Assembly: GCF_000003195.3 (NCBI RefSeq)
Contig: NC_012872.2
Coordinates: 50,449,695 to 50,513,694, forward strand
Direction: 5' to 3'
DNA length: 64,000 nt
DNA from: Sorghum bicolor
Lineage: Eukaryota > Streptophyta > Magnoliopsida > Poales > Poaceae
This document shows, one piece after another, positions 47,065-59,031 of the stretch (positions are counted from its first letter, which is position 1; each line of letters begins with the position of its first letter). Under the pieces are notes generated by a model that saw nothing but the letters and a program-made list of their open reading frames with translations, was not told the DNA's origin and ran no database searches. The position numbers and the translations under genes were made by a program.

Positions 47065-49001
47065 TGAAAGGTCCAAATGGCTAGAGGGGGGTGAATAGCC
47101 TAATTAAAATTTCTACAAACTTCACTAAGAAAGCGAGTTAGTACAACAAATAGCGAAGCAAATCTAGCACTAGCTCAACTAAGCTATGCAAGCCACCTAT
47201 ACAAACTAGTACAAGGCTAAACACTAAAGCACAACAACAAGAGAAGGCTAGTTACACTCCTAAACAAGAAGACTAAACTAAACAAGCTAAACAACTAGCT
47301 AGGTATACAAGTAAGTAAAGGAGTGGAGAGTGATTGTTATACCAACGTTGTAGAGTAGATATATATCCAACCAATCACTCACAATCACAAGAGAATCCTC
47401 GGCAAGAGATGACACAAGATTTTTTACTGAGGTTCACTTGCTTCCCGGCAAGCTACTCCTCGTTGTGATGATACACCCACTTGATGGATCACGAGCTAAT
47501 TGGCAATCCAAAGCCAAACCCTCAGCGGGTGCCGCACATCCACTCACAAGATGGGGATCCTCCAAGCCACGAGCAATCCACTAGAGTAGCCAATTGCGAT
47601 CTCCCATGGGGAAGGCTCAAGAACCCCTCACAAATCACTTGGTGAGGCTCGAAACAATCTCCAATCATGAGCTCAACACCACCGCTGCTCCAAGCCGTCT
47701 AGGGCGTCGGGAAACACCCAAGAGTAACAAGAAATCCACAGCAAACTTAAGAATCAAGTGCCACTAAATGCAACTCTCAAAGCAATGCACTTGAATCTCA
47801 CTCAATCTCACTAGGATTAGCAATCAAGCAAGGAGATGAGTGGAGGGAGTGTTCTCTAGCTCAAAGTATGCCTCAAGTATTCAAAAGTGCAAGAGCCAGC
47901 CTCCCAAAGCTAGCCACCAACTATTTATAAGCTCCTCAAAGAAACTAGCCGTTGGCTGTTTTCACTGGGCTGAAATCGGGGGCACCGGACGCTACTAAGT
48001 GATCTCCGGACGCTCGACCCCCAGCGTCCGGTGCACTGGAGTTGGCCACGTGTCAATCTTGAATCTCGCGGGTCAGTTTCTAACGGCTACCTGCAACACC
48101 CTGGACGCTCTACAAGTCCACACTGGACGTGTCCGGTGCACACCGGACTCATGCGCAGAGAGTTTGTCAAACTCGTGACCTCACCGGACGCTGGGCACCG
48201 GACGGTCCGGTGCTCAACGGACTCGTGCGCAGAGAGGGTTGCAAAAACCCCTCACACCGGACGCTAACCACCGGACGCTACCAGAGTGCGTTCGGTGCTC
48301 AACCCTAGCAGAGTCAAGATCTGACAACACACCGGACATTCGGGCCAGTGTCCGGTGCCTCCGCACTGAGCGTCCGGTGATTGTTTCCAACAGAGAAACA
48401 CTTCCGCGACTTCTCCAAATTTCCCACTGGTGCAATATAAAATATACACTTAATTTTCTCAAAAGCGCCGAATCCCGCCTCGCAAGCTCGGCAGGAGGGA
48501 GAGAGGAACCCAAACCCATCTCAACCCTAGAAACTCCACCTCCTTTGCAAATGTGCTAACACCAACAAGTGTCCACCACCAAAGTGCATGTGTGTTAGCT
48601 TTTCACAAACATTTTTATCCAAAGGAGTTAAGTTAGCACGTTACTAGATCCTAAAACATATGCTCAAGATATGGACCTAGTAGCACTTGATTCGAGAGAT
48701 GACCGTGATTTCCCCTCTTGATAGTCAGCTATCTATCCTAAACCCGGTCAATCACTTCTCTACTCATCTTAGACCGGCAAAAGTAAAACCCTATGTTTAT
48801 ACCTTTGCCTTGATAACTTTTGCTTCTCGTCTATCATCATGATCTTCACTTCATGCTTCATCCCTTTGTGGTCATGTGGCCACCTTTCCATGCCACCATG
48901 CACCTTCATCACATGTGTTGCTATGCCTAACTCAAATCACTTGAACACAAGGCATTAGCAACTTGGTGTCATTAATTACCAAAACCAAACTTGGGCTTTC
49001 A
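47065..49001 (-). repeat. 5' LTR of Sirevirus B
   Basis: 1937 bp, TGAAAGGTCC...GGGCTTTCA. TATA box TATTTATA (47922-47929; TATAAATA on the minus strand). CCGGAC/GTCCGG cluster at about 47980-48380. Confidence 0.92.
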
Positions 49002-49006
49002 CACGC

Positions 49007-49703
49007 GCGTCCCACCGTGTCAGGCCAGCGGCGCCGTGTGGCCGGCTTGCGCGCTCGCCAACGCCACGACCTCCCCCTCCATCCGTGGACAGCGCCAGCG
49101 CACTCGCCATTCCCGCCTCCACTTCGTGCACGCCTCCTCGCTCTCTCTCTCTCGCTCTCGCTCTCGCTCTCTCGCCTCCGCTCCACGCGCGCACCGCACC
49201 GTCGTCGCCATTGGAGCCCCGAGCTCCGCTCCGGCTGTTTTTACTCAACGCGCGTGCCATTCTTCGATTCCTCCTTCCCCGAGCTCCGCCCTCGCTTCGC
49301 CGTTGCGGGACACACCTCCAAGTGCCTGGTAACGTACGGTGAGACCCCGCTCGCCCTGGCCTTCTTCTCCGGCGAGAGCGTCGTCACTGCACGTGTGGCC
49401 AGTGCGCCACCGTGCCTTTCTGCACCACCTAGCTAGCGCATCTTGCTCGCCACTGCACTGTGAAGCTCCCAAGCCCTCCTAATCGGGCTCTACCGGGCCA
49501 GCGCCTCGGGTCGACGGTGAGCAGCGCCACCGTTCCACCATGGCCGGCGGCGAGCTCGCTCTGGTCTGTCCTAGGTCGCGCTTAGGGGCTCATCGGGTTC
49601 GCCTTGAGCCGTAGAACGCGTAGGAGCACTTGGTTCGCCGAAAGAGGTCACCGGCGATGAGCTTCGGCTCTCCGGAGTTCTTCTCCCCTTCCGCGGTGGC
49701 TGA
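49007..49703 (+). repeat. GC-rich middle segment of solo LTR D
   Basis: Lies between Sireviruses B and A. It is very CpG-rich with a CT tract at about 49139-49178 (CTCTCTCT, CTCGCTCTCG). Several open frames exist on both strands, but the TSDs show it is LTR sequence, equivalent in position to the GC-rich leader of the LARD LTRs. No gene is called. Confidence 0.75.
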
Positions 49704-51617
49704 TGAAAGCCCAAGTTTGGTTTTGGTAATTAATGACACAAAGTTGCTAATGCCTTATGTTTAAGTGATTTGAGTTAGGCATAGCAACACATGTGATGAA
49801 GGTGCATGGTGGCATGGAAAGGTGGCCACATGACTACAAAGAGATGAAGCTTGATGTGGAGATCTTGATGATAAACAAGGAAGAAAGTGATCAAGGCAAA
49901 GGTATAAACATAGGATTTTACTTTTGCCGGTCTAAGATGAGTAGAGAAGTGATTGACTGAATTTAGGATAGATAGCCGACTATCAAGAGGGGAAACCACG
50001 GTCATCTCTCGAATCAAGTGCTACTAGGTCCATATCTTGAGCATATGCATTAGGATCTAGTGAAGTGCTAAATTAACTCCTTTGATGAAAATGTTTGTGA
50101 AAAGCTAACACACCTGCACTTTGGTGGTGGACACTGGTTGGTGTTAGCACACTTTGCAAAGGAGGTGGAGTTCCTAGGGTAGAGAGAGGAAGGGTTCCTC
50201 TCTCCCTGATTCGGCGCTTTTTGAGAAAGTGAAGTGCATATTTTCTATTGCGCCAGTGAGAAATTTGGAGAAGTCGCGGGAGTGTTTCTCAGTAATAAAC
50301 ACTCACCGGACGCTCTGCGCGGAGGCACTGGACGCTGGCCTTTAGCGTCTGGTGTACTGTCAGGTGTAGCAGAGTACACCGGACGCACCGGAGTGAGTCC
50401 GGTGCTCAGAGTCCGGTGTGTGGGCGTTTTGTGAACCTCTCTGGGTATGAGTCCGGTGAGCACCTGACGGTCCGGTGCTCAGCGTTCGGTGACCCCGAAA
50501 GTTTGCATACCTCTCTGAGTTTTAGTCCGGTGTGCACCGGACGCGTCCGGTGTGAACCCATAGAGCGTCTGGTGTTTTGCAGGTAGCCGTTAGAGACTGA
50601 CACGCAAGATTCAAGAAGGACATGTGGCCAACCCTAGAGCACCGGACGCAGCGAGTCGAGCGTCCGGTGATCACTTGGTAGCGTCCGGTGCCCCCGATTT
50701 TAGCCCAGTGAAAGTGGCTAACAGCTAGTTCTTTGAGGGGGCTTATAAATAGTTGGTGGCCAGCTTTGGGGGGTTCTCTCTTGCACATTTGAATACTTGA
50801 GGCATACATTGAGCTAGAGAACACTCCCTCCACTCATCTCCTTGCTTGATTGCTAATCCTAGTGAGATTGAGTGAGATTCAAGTGCATTGCTTTGAGAGT
50901 TGCATTTAGTGGCACTTGATTCTTGAGTTTGCAGTGGATTTCTTGTTACTCTTGGGTGTTTCTCGATGCCCTAGATGGCTTGGAGCAGCGGTGGTGTTGA
51001 GGTCATGATTGGAGATTGTTTCGAGCCTCACCAAGTGATTTGTGAGGGGTTCTTGAGCCTTCCCCGTGGTAGATCGCAATTGGCTACTCTAGTGGATTGC
51101 TCGTGGCTTGGAGGATCCCCATCTTATGAGTGGATGTGTGGCACCCGCTGAGGGTTTGGCTTTGGATTGCCAATTAGCTCGTGATCCATCAAGTGGGTGT
51201 ATCACCACAACGAGGACTAGCTTGCCGGGAAGCAAATGAACCTCAATAAAAAATCTCGTGTCATCTCTTGGTGAGGATTCTCTTGTAATTGTGATTGATT
51301 GATTGGCTATATCTCTACTCTACAACGTTGGTATAACAATCATTCCCCTCTCCTTTACTTATATGCATACCTTGCTAGTTGTGTAGCTTGTTTAGCTTAG
51401 CTATCTTGTTTAGGAGTGTAGCAAACTTCTAGTTGTGCTTTCTTGTTGTAACTAGTGTTTAACTTTCTTGATAGACTTATATAGGTGGCTTGCATAGCTT
51501 AGTTATGCTAGTGCTAGAATAAGTCGGCTTTTGTTTTACTAATCAACTTGTCTAGTTAAAGTTTGTAGAAAATTTAAATAGGCTATTCACCCCCCCTCTA
51601 GCCATTTGGACCTTTCA
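49704..51617 (+). repeat. 5' LTR of Sirevirus A
   Basis: 1914 bp, TGAAAGCCCAAG...TTGGACCTTTCA. TATA box TATAAATA at 50744-50751. The palindrome CACCGGACGCGTCCGGTG (50535-50552) sits among about a dozen CACCGGA/TCCGGTG words at 50300-50700. Confidence 0.93.
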
Positions 51618-51619
51618 AG

Positions 51620-51636
51620 TGGTATCGGAGCCGAGG
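51620..51636 (+). promoter_or_regulatory. Primer binding site of Sirevirus A
   Basis: TGGTATCGGAGCCGAGG two bases after the LTR. One base differs from the B site (TCGG for TCAG), so pairing with initiator-Met tRNA has a mismatch. Confidence 0.8.
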
Positions 51637-51674
51637 CACCGTTTATTTGAGGCTTAACAACCTACGATGAAGAA

Positions 51675-53730
51675 ATGACTCTTAGTTTGCATATCAACAA
51701 CACCAAGAAGGCACCGTACTTTGATGGCACAAACTATGCTTATTGGAAGGTCAAGATGACCGCCCATCTCAAGTCAATCAATAGAGAAGTTTGGAAGGTG
51801 ACCGAAACAAAGTTTGAGGTTGCAAATGAGAATGCACCAACACTGGTTGAAGAAAAGAAGCTTCAATGCAATGACATTGCAATAAGTTCTCTTCATGAAG
51901 CTCTTGATGACAAGACCTTTGAACAAATCAAGAACGTTGAGGTTGCTCATGATGCATGGGCAAAGCTAGAAGAAACATTTGAGGGCACCAAGGGAACCAA
52001 GACTGCCAAAGCATACATCCTCCAAGAAAAGTTCTCAAGCTTCAAGATGCAAGAAGATGAAAGTGTGCTGGAGATGTTTCACCGGTTGCAAGTCATTGTG
52101 AATGAGCTCAAGGCACTTGGGGAAGAAGTGAAGGATAGTCAATTCTCTATGAAGTTCTTGAGAAGCTCGCCCAAGAGATTTGACACTTTGATCACCGTGC
52201 TAGTCAAGACAACACTTAGTGAATCAACTCCCCAACAAGTGTTCCAAGAAGTGATGACCGATGATGCTTTATATAGAGAAGATGATGAGAAGGACGAATT
52301 GATCAAGAAGAAGAAGAAGGATGGTGAGAAGAAAGATGATGAGAAGAAGAAAAGTGTGGCATTCAAGGCCTCCACATCCAAGGGCAAAGCCAAGCAAGAA
52401 TCATCAAGTGAAGAAGAAGCAAGCTCTTGTGATAGTGATGAAGATGAGGAGATGGCTCTTCTTGTCAAGAGATTTGGCAAGTTTATGAAGAAGAAAGGCT
52501 ATCAGGCAAGAAGGAAGAAGAGCTTCTCAAAGAAGAATGACCATTCCATGAGGTGCTTTAGATGCCATAGCAAGGATCATCTCATCGCCAAATGTCCTTA
52601 TGATAGTGATGATGAAGATGCTATCAAGAAGGAAAGAAAGAAGCAAAAGAAGAAGCAAGAAAAGAAGGAAGGCTCAAACAAGAAGAAGGGTGATGCTAAT
52701 GTTGCAACTTGGGATAGTGATGACTCCTCAAGTGATGATGAGAGCACCAAGAAGAAGGGCATGCTAGCATTGCAATTCAAGGAAAGAACTCCATCTTCGA
52801 CACTCCATCATGCTTCATGGCTAAGTCCACTAAGGTATCATCCGATGATGAGAGTGACCATGCTAGTAATAGTGATAGTGATAGTGATGATGATGAACCA
52901 ACTAAAGATGAACTAATCACTATGCTAGAAGATTGCACTCATCACTATAAAGAAACTAGAAAGGAGTGCAAGGCCTTGCTTAAGGATAAGAAAACCCTTG
53001 AGCAAGAACTTGATGAGCTTAGAGCATCTTATGAGAGTCTAAAGGAAGACCATAAGAAGCTTCAAAAGGCTCACACTAAGCTTGAAGAAGCTCATTCCTC
53101 TCTAGTTAACAAGTGTGAAAATGAGCCTACTAAAATGTAGAAAGCTAAAACTTGCAACATAGGCCTAACATGTGATATCTTAAGTAAGCCTATTGTTGTT
53201 GCTTCTACTAACCATTCATGTAGCACTTCTACATCATCATCATCTAGTAGTGATGGTTTCACTTGTGACACCACACTAAAAGTTGAGAATGAAATTCTCA
53301 AGAAGGAGGTGAAAGAGCTCAATCACACATTAGCCAAGGCTTATGGTGGTGAGGACCGCTTGCTTATGTGTGCTTGGGTAGCCAAAGAGCTTCTCTCTAT
53401 AAAGAAGGATTAGGCTATTACCCCAAGAAAGGAAAGGCCGCCTTTGCTCCTCACAAAACTAGTTTTGTGAGGAACAATGGCCGGTATTGCAAAGCTTGCA
53501 AGCAAGTTGGTCACCTAGAGCAACAATGCATGAACAATAAACCCAAAGCTTATGTATCCTCAATTAAGCTCAATTCCTTCTATGTGCTTACCAAGGATAC
53601 AAAAGGTGTTCATGCTAAGTTCATTGGTGAACCTTGGATGGGCTCAAAGAAGAAAGCCATTTGGGTACCAAAGCGCTTAGTTGCTAACCTTGGAGGACCT
53701 AATCAAGTTTGGGTACCTAAAAAGAATTAA
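51675..53730 (+). pseudogene. Gag of Sirevirus A
   Basis: Starts MTLSLHINNTKKAPYFDGTN at 51675. It carries the same UBN2 core and CCHC knuckle (CFRCHSKDHLIAKC) as B. A frameshift near 52760 ends the first frame at 52916. The coiled-coil part (52817-53140, DKKTLEQELDELRASYESLKED) continues in another frame to a TAG at 53138. A further indel near 53370 precedes the second knuckle (CKACKQVGHLEQQC, about 53487-53528). The protein ends VWVPKKN at 53730. Non-functional. Confidence 0.88.
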
Positions 53731-53773
53731 TCTTGTCTTGTAGGTAAATTACAAAGCCGGAGGAAGGCATTGG

Positions 53774-54175
53774 GTGCTTGATAGTGGGTGCACTCAACAT
53801 ATGACCGGGGATTCTTGTATGTTCAAGTCAATTGATACAAATCAAAATGGTGGCTTTGATTCAATCACCTTCGGCAACAACAAGAAAGGCAAAGTCAAGG
53901 GGCTTGGTAAAATTGCTATCTCAAATGACATGAGCATATCAAATGTGTTGCTAGTTGAGAGCCTTGATTTCAATCTCTCAATTGCACAACTTTGTGACCT
54001 TGGTTTCAAGTGTATCTTTGGTAGTGATGATGTTGAGGTGGTTAGTGTTGATGGATCAAACTTAATATTCAAAGGATTTAGGCATGGTAGCTTATACTTA
54101 GTTGATTTCAATGATAGTGACACTCAATTGACATCTTGCCTAATTAGCAAATCAAGTTTGGGTTGGTTGAAATGA
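53774..54175 (+). pseudogene. Protease of Sirevirus A
   Basis: Active-site motif LDSGCTQHMTG at the start and the rest of the domain (ISNVLLVESLDFNLSIAQL). One leucine codon is missing relative to B. The frame ends at 54175 because the next domain is deleted: sequence passes from GLGW directly to the segment just before HMDLF. Confidence 0.85.
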
Positions 54176-55436
54176 GCACATCAAAGGCATTTGAGCTATT
54201 GCACATGGATTTATTTGAGCCAACAACATACACTAGCATTGGTGCAACAAATATGGATTTGTGATAGTAGATGACTACACTAGATACACTTGGGAGTTCT
54301 TCCTCTATGACAAGAGTGATGTTTGTGATCTATTCAAGTCTTTTATCAAGAGGGTGCAAAATGAGTTTGAAACCACTATTAAGAAGATTAGAAGTGACAA
54401 TGGTAGTGAATTCAAGAACACAAGAATTGAGGAATTATGTGATGATCTTGGCATTGGACATCAATTCTCTCCAACATACACTCCTCAATCCAATGGTGTA
54501 GTTGAAAGAAAGAATAGAACCTTGATTGATATGGCTAGATCAATGCTTAGTGAATACATTGTTAGTCATTCATTTTGGAGTGAAGGCATCAACACGACTT
54601 GCTATTGTAGCAACCGTCTCTATTGCCATGGGAAGCTTGGGAAGACACCATATGAGCTATTGAGTGGAAGAAAACCCAATATTGCATACTTTAGAGTGTT
54701 TGGTTGCAAATGCTACATTCTCAAGAAAGGCACTAGATTGAGCAAGTTTGAGAAGAAATGTGATGAAGGGTTCTTACTTGGTTATTCCACCACAAGCAAA
54801 GCATATAGAGTTTGGAACTTAACAAATGGCACATTGGAAGAAGTCCATGATGTGGAGTTTGATGAAACCGAGGGATCTCAAAGTGAAGCTCAAAATCTTG
54901 ATGATGTGAGAGGAGATCAATTAGCTAATGCAATGAAGAACATGGATGTAGGTGACATAAGGCTGATACAAGTTGATGATGATAATGACATTCACATGAT
55001 CAATCAAGAAGTGCAAATTAATACAAATCAAGCAAGTACTAGTGGCTCTCATGATGATGATCAAAATCAAAGTCAAGCAAGTGGAAGCAATCAACTCCCA
55101 ATACTCCAACCTACAAGCATAGCAAGAGATCATCCATTGGATCAAGTCATTGGTGGTATTCAAAGTGGTGTGCAAACAAGATCAAGGCTAGCATCTTTTT
55201 GTGAGCACTATTCATTTGTCTCCTTTGAAGAACCAAAGAGAATAGAAGATGCATTGAAAGATTCCGATTGGGTAAATGCCATGCATGAAGAATTGAACAA
55301 CTTCACAAGAAATCAAGTGTGGGAGCTTGTTGAGAGGCCAAAGAACTACAATGTAATTGGTACCAAGTGGGTCTTTAGAAACAAGCAAGATCAAGATGGT
55401 GTAGTTGTGAGAAACAAAGCAAGATTTGTAGCATAA
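54176..55436 (+). pseudogene. Integrase and RT start of Sirevirus A
   Basis: The DDE core is recognisable (DLFEPT with G changed to E, IRSDNGSEF, GVVERKNRTL), followed by the GKKG-type C-terminal region FGCKCYILKKG, the linker and the RT start ([19 protein letters not shown]). The frame stops at TAA 55434, where B has CAA. About 160 bp holding the HHCC-type zinc region present in B (about 44365-44522) are missing, and a 1-base loss near 54244 shifts the frame. Confidence 0.88.
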
Positions 55437-56262
55437 GGCTACACTCAAGTTGAAGGTCTTGACTTTGGAGAAACTTATGCACCGGTTGCAAGATTGGAGG
55501 CAATTAGAATATTATTAGCCTATGCTTGTGCCCACAATATCAAGCTCTATCAAATGGATGTGAACAGTGCATTTCTCAATGGATATATAAATGAGTTGGT
55601 CTATGTTGAACAACCTCCCGGTTTTGAAGATGACAAGAAACCCAACCATGTGTACAAGCTCAAGAAGGCATTGTATGGTTTGAAGCAAGCACCTAGAGCA
55701 TGGTATGAGAGATTGAGAGATTTCCTTCTCTCTAAAGGGTTCAAGATGGGAAAGGTTGACACTACCCTCGCTCTTCACCAAGAAGCTAGGCAATGACTTG
55801 TTTGTGTTGCAAATCTATGTTGATGATATCATCTTTGGATCAACCAAACAAGACTTTTGTGAAGAGTTTGGAAGAATGATGGCAAATGAGTTTGAGATGT
55901 CCATGATTGGAGAGCTTAGTTACTTCCTTGGGCTTCAAATCAAGCAAATGAAGAATGGCACTTTTGTAAGTCAAGGAAAGTACATCAAGGACATGATCAA
56001 GAAGTTTGGGTTACAAGAAGCTAAACCAAGGAGCACACCTATAGGCACAAATGATCAATTAGGTAGTGATGCAAGTGGCAACATGGTAGATCAAAAGCTA
56101 TACCGGTCCATGATTGGAAGTTTGCTCTATGTCACCGCATCAAGGCCGGATGTAATGTTTAGTGTGTGCAAATGTGCAAGATACCAAGCTTCACCTAGAG
56201 AAAGTCACTTGAAGGCAACCAAAAGAATATTAAGGTATCTCAAAGGCACTCATGATGTTTGA
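55437..56262 (+). pseudogene. Reverse transcriptase of Sirevirus A
   Basis: RT palm motifs [11 protein letters not shown] (first catalytic Asp), [17 protein letters not shown], and YVDDIIFGSTKQ (catalytic Asp pair near 55820). A frameshift lies between GKVDTT and LTKKLGND (about 55765). It ends at TGA 56260, where B has GGA. The RLRDFLLS stretch missing in B is present here. Confidence 0.88.
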
Positions 56263-56292
56263 CTATGGTACCCCAAGGGGTCTAACTTTGAG

Positions 56293-56769
56293 TTGATTGG
56301 ATATTCAGACTCCGACTATGGTGGATGCAAGATGTATAGAATGAGCACAAGTGGCACTTGTCAATTGCTAGGAAGGTCTCTAGTTTCATGGTCTTCAAAG
56401 AAACAAAATAGTGTTGCACTATCAACCACCGAGGCCGAATACATTAGTGTCGGTAGTTGTTGTGCACAATTGCTTTGGATGAAAGCTACCTTAAATGACT
56501 TTGGAATCAAATTCAAGAATGTGCCTTTGCTATGTGACAATGAGAGTGCAATCAAGATGACACAAAATCCGGTTCAACATTCAAGAACCAAGCACATTGA
56601 CATAAGGCACCATTTCATAAGGGACCATCAACAAAAGGGTGATATTAGCATTGAAAGCATTGGCACCGAAGATCAACTAGCCGACATCTTCACAAAGCCA
56701 CTTGATGAGAAGAGATTTTGCAAGTTGAGAAATGAATTGAACATACTTGACTTCTCCAACTTGAGATGA
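56293..56769 (+). CDS. RNase H of Sirevirus A (fragment)
   Basis: An open 158-codon frame with SDSDYGGC, STTEAEY, CDNESAIKM and the C-terminal QLADIFTKPLDE, the Copia RNase H that degrades the RNA strand. It would naturally be fused to RT; here a stop at 56260 separates them. Confidence 0.85.
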   Translation: MIGYSDSDYGGCKMYRMSTSGTCQLLGRSLVSWSSKKQNSVALSTTEAEYISVGSCCAQLLWMKATLNDFGIKFKNVPLLCDNESAIKMTQNPVQHSRTKHIDIRHHFIRDHQQKGDISIESIGTEDQLADIFTKPLDEKRFCKLRNELNILDFSNLR

Positions 56770-57853
56770 GTGCACCCCTACATTTCTATATGACATGCCT
56801 CTCCTCCAACAAAGCAAGGTAAGGTTGGTTGACATAGCATTCATACTTTGCTAAGGACATGATTAGCTCATGTAGACATATTTGCATGACAAATAGGCTC
56901 ATTCATGAAAATCAAAAGGATTTGATGTATGTGTGGTACCACTATTGTTTCTATGGTTGTTTGATCTAGTGGTAGCATATGACATGTTTATGAGCTTGCA
57001 AGCCTAGTGTTGAATCTAGAATATGAGCTTATGATGTGTAATTCAACATGGTCAAGATAACCCTTATACATCATGAGGTGTGAAAAAGCTTGTCCTTGGA
57101 TCAAACCGAATTACATGTTTTAGGCAAGTGATCTAGATTGAACCATAATTTGACCCTCACATTGTTTGACTTAATTCTCACTAAAATTTGAACCTAAGTG
57201 GTCATTGATGACAAAGGGAGAGAGAAACAAAGATAAAGTCAACAAGGGGGAGAGAAACAAGAGAAACAAAGAGAGGGAGAGAAAAGAAGATAAAATCTTT
57301 TAAACTTGAGCACACAAATAGGGGGAGCAAGCTCATGAACCATTTGTTGCATTTGAATGTGCGCTAACATAATGAGGTGTTGCATTGTAAGTTTAAATTC
57401 ACTACTCTTATTTGATTGGTGTTTGCTAGAAATAGAACTCGAATGATGCTTTGAATTCTAGCATAGAGTTTTATTTTCATGTGGTATCTAGACATATAAT
57501 GTGATCTCACGAGGTATCTTGAGTTTTTTATGTATGTCTAGCTACATTGGTGCTAAGGATGGTATATTGGCAACTCCGATAGGTATCACGCTTCAAAGGT
57601 CCATTCTATATACCTTAGCATCATTTTGGTAGTAATAAATCTCCCAAAACTCTAATTCATGCATATGTGCAAACTTGAACCAAACTCATAAAAGCACATA
57701 TGTAGAGGGAGCTAGTACTGCCAAAACCGAAATTGAAATGGTTGTCCAATCTTGTCTCATGATTAAAATGCCTTGGACAAGCAATTCAAGTTCATTATGA
57801 TTTCATTTCATATCTTTGTGATGGTTGTCATCAATTACCAAAAAGGGGTAGAT
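56770..57853 (+). promoter_or_regulatory. 3' untranslated region of A with repeated polypurine tracts
   Basis: No ORF of note. Purine tracts at about 57207-57300 (GGGAGAGAG, AAGGGGGAGAG, GAGAGGGAGAG), 57318 (TAGGGGGAG) and next to the LTR AAAAAGGGGTAGAT (57840-57853). The terminal tract is degraded compared with B (AAAAAGGGGGAGAT). Confidence 0.65.
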
Positions 57854-59026
57854 TGAAAGCCCAAGTTTGGTTTTGGTAATTAATGACACCAAGTTGCTAA
57901 TGCCTTATGTTTAAGTGATTTGAGTTAGGCATAGCAACACATGTGATGAAGGTGCATGGTGACATGGAAAGGTGGCCACATGACTACAAAGAGATGAAGC
58001 TTGATGTGGAGATCTTGATGATAAACAAGGAAGAAAGTGATCAAGGCAAAGGTATAAACATAGGGTTTTACTTTTGCTGGTCTAAGATGAGTAGAGAAGT
58101 GATTGACTGAATTTAGGATAGATAGCCGACTATCAAGAGGGGAAACCACGGTCATCTCTCGAATCAAGTGCTACTAGGTCCATATCTTGAGCATATGCAT
58201 TAGGATCTAGTGAAGTGCTAAATTAACTCCTTTGATGAAAATGTTTGTGAAAAGCTAACACACCTGCACTTTGGTGGTGGACACTTGTTGGTGTTAGCAC
58301 ACTTTGCAAAGGAGGTGGAGTTCCTAGGGTAGAGAGAGGAAGGGTTCCTCTCTCCCTGATTCGGCGCTTTTTGAGAAAATGAAGTGTATATTTTCTATTG
58401 CGCCGGTGGGAAATTTGGAGAAGTCGCGGGAGTCACCGGACGCTCTGCGCGGAGGCACCGGACGCTGGCCTTTAGCGTCCGGTGTACTGTCGGGTGTAGC
58501 AAAGTACACCGGACGCATCGGAGTGAGTCCGGTGCTCAAAGTCCGATGTGCGGCACCCGCTGAGGGTTTGGCTTTGGATTGCCAATTAGCTCGTGATCCA
58601 TCAAGTGGGTGTATCGCCACAACGAGGACTAGCTTGCTGGGAAGCAAGTGAACCTCGGTAAAAAATCTCGTGTCATCTTTTGCCGAGGATTCTTTTGTAA
58701 TTGTGATTGATTGATTGGCTATATCTCTACTCTACAACGTTGATATAACAATCATTTCCCTCTCCTTTACTTATGTGCATACCTTGCTAGTTGTGTAGCT
58801 TGTTTAGCTTAGCTATCTTGAGGAGTGTAGCAAACTTCTAGGTGTGCTTTCTTGTTGTAACTAGTGTTTAACTTTCTTGATAGACTTATGTAGGTGGCTT
58901 GCATAGCTTAGTTGTGCTAGTGCTAGAATAGATTCGCCTTTTGTTTTACTAATCAACTTGTCTAGTTAAAGTTTATAGAAAATTTAAATAGGCTATTCAC
59001 CCCCCTATAGCCATTTGGAGCTTTCA
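57854..59026 (+). repeat. 3' LTR of Sirevirus A (internally deleted)
   Basis: 1173 bp, against 1914 in the 5' LTR. A 718-bp block equivalent to 50421-51138 is missing at 58550/58551, and about 22 bp near 58434. The large deletion removes the TATA box and most CCGGAC words. Confidence 0.92.
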
Positions 59027-59031
59027 GCTGA

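Larger units (their letters stand above)
32829..49001 (-). mobile_element. Sirevirus B (Ty1/Copia), with LINE insertion
   Basis: LTRs at 32829-34698 and 47065-49001 with perfect TSD CACGC (32824-32828 and 49002-49006). Gene order on the minus strand is gag, protease, integrase, RT, RNase H, so it is Copia. Long LTRs, a Met primer site, several purine tracts before the 3' LTR and the CCGGAC palindrome cluster fit the Sirevirus genus. It is split at 37850-43919 by a LINE. Gag and pol contain frameshifts, so the copy is dead. The LTRs differ by a few dozen substitutions and one deletion by eye. Confidence 0.92.
49704..59026 (+). mobile_element. Sirevirus A (Ty1/Copia), degenerate copy
   Basis: LTRs 49704-51617 and 57854-59026 with perfect TSD GCTGA (49699-49703 and 59027-59031). 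Internal order gag, protease, integrase, RT, RNase H. It is closely related to B but decayed: several frameshifts, stops at 53138, 55434 and 56260, loss of the pre-integrase zinc region and a 718-bp deletion in the 3' LTR. It inserted into solo LTR D independently of B and in the opposite orientation. Confidence 0.93.

Noticed and set aside
49007..49703. GC-rich open frames as a host gene exon
   Set aside because: TSDs of B, A and D show that this is the middle of solo LTR D.
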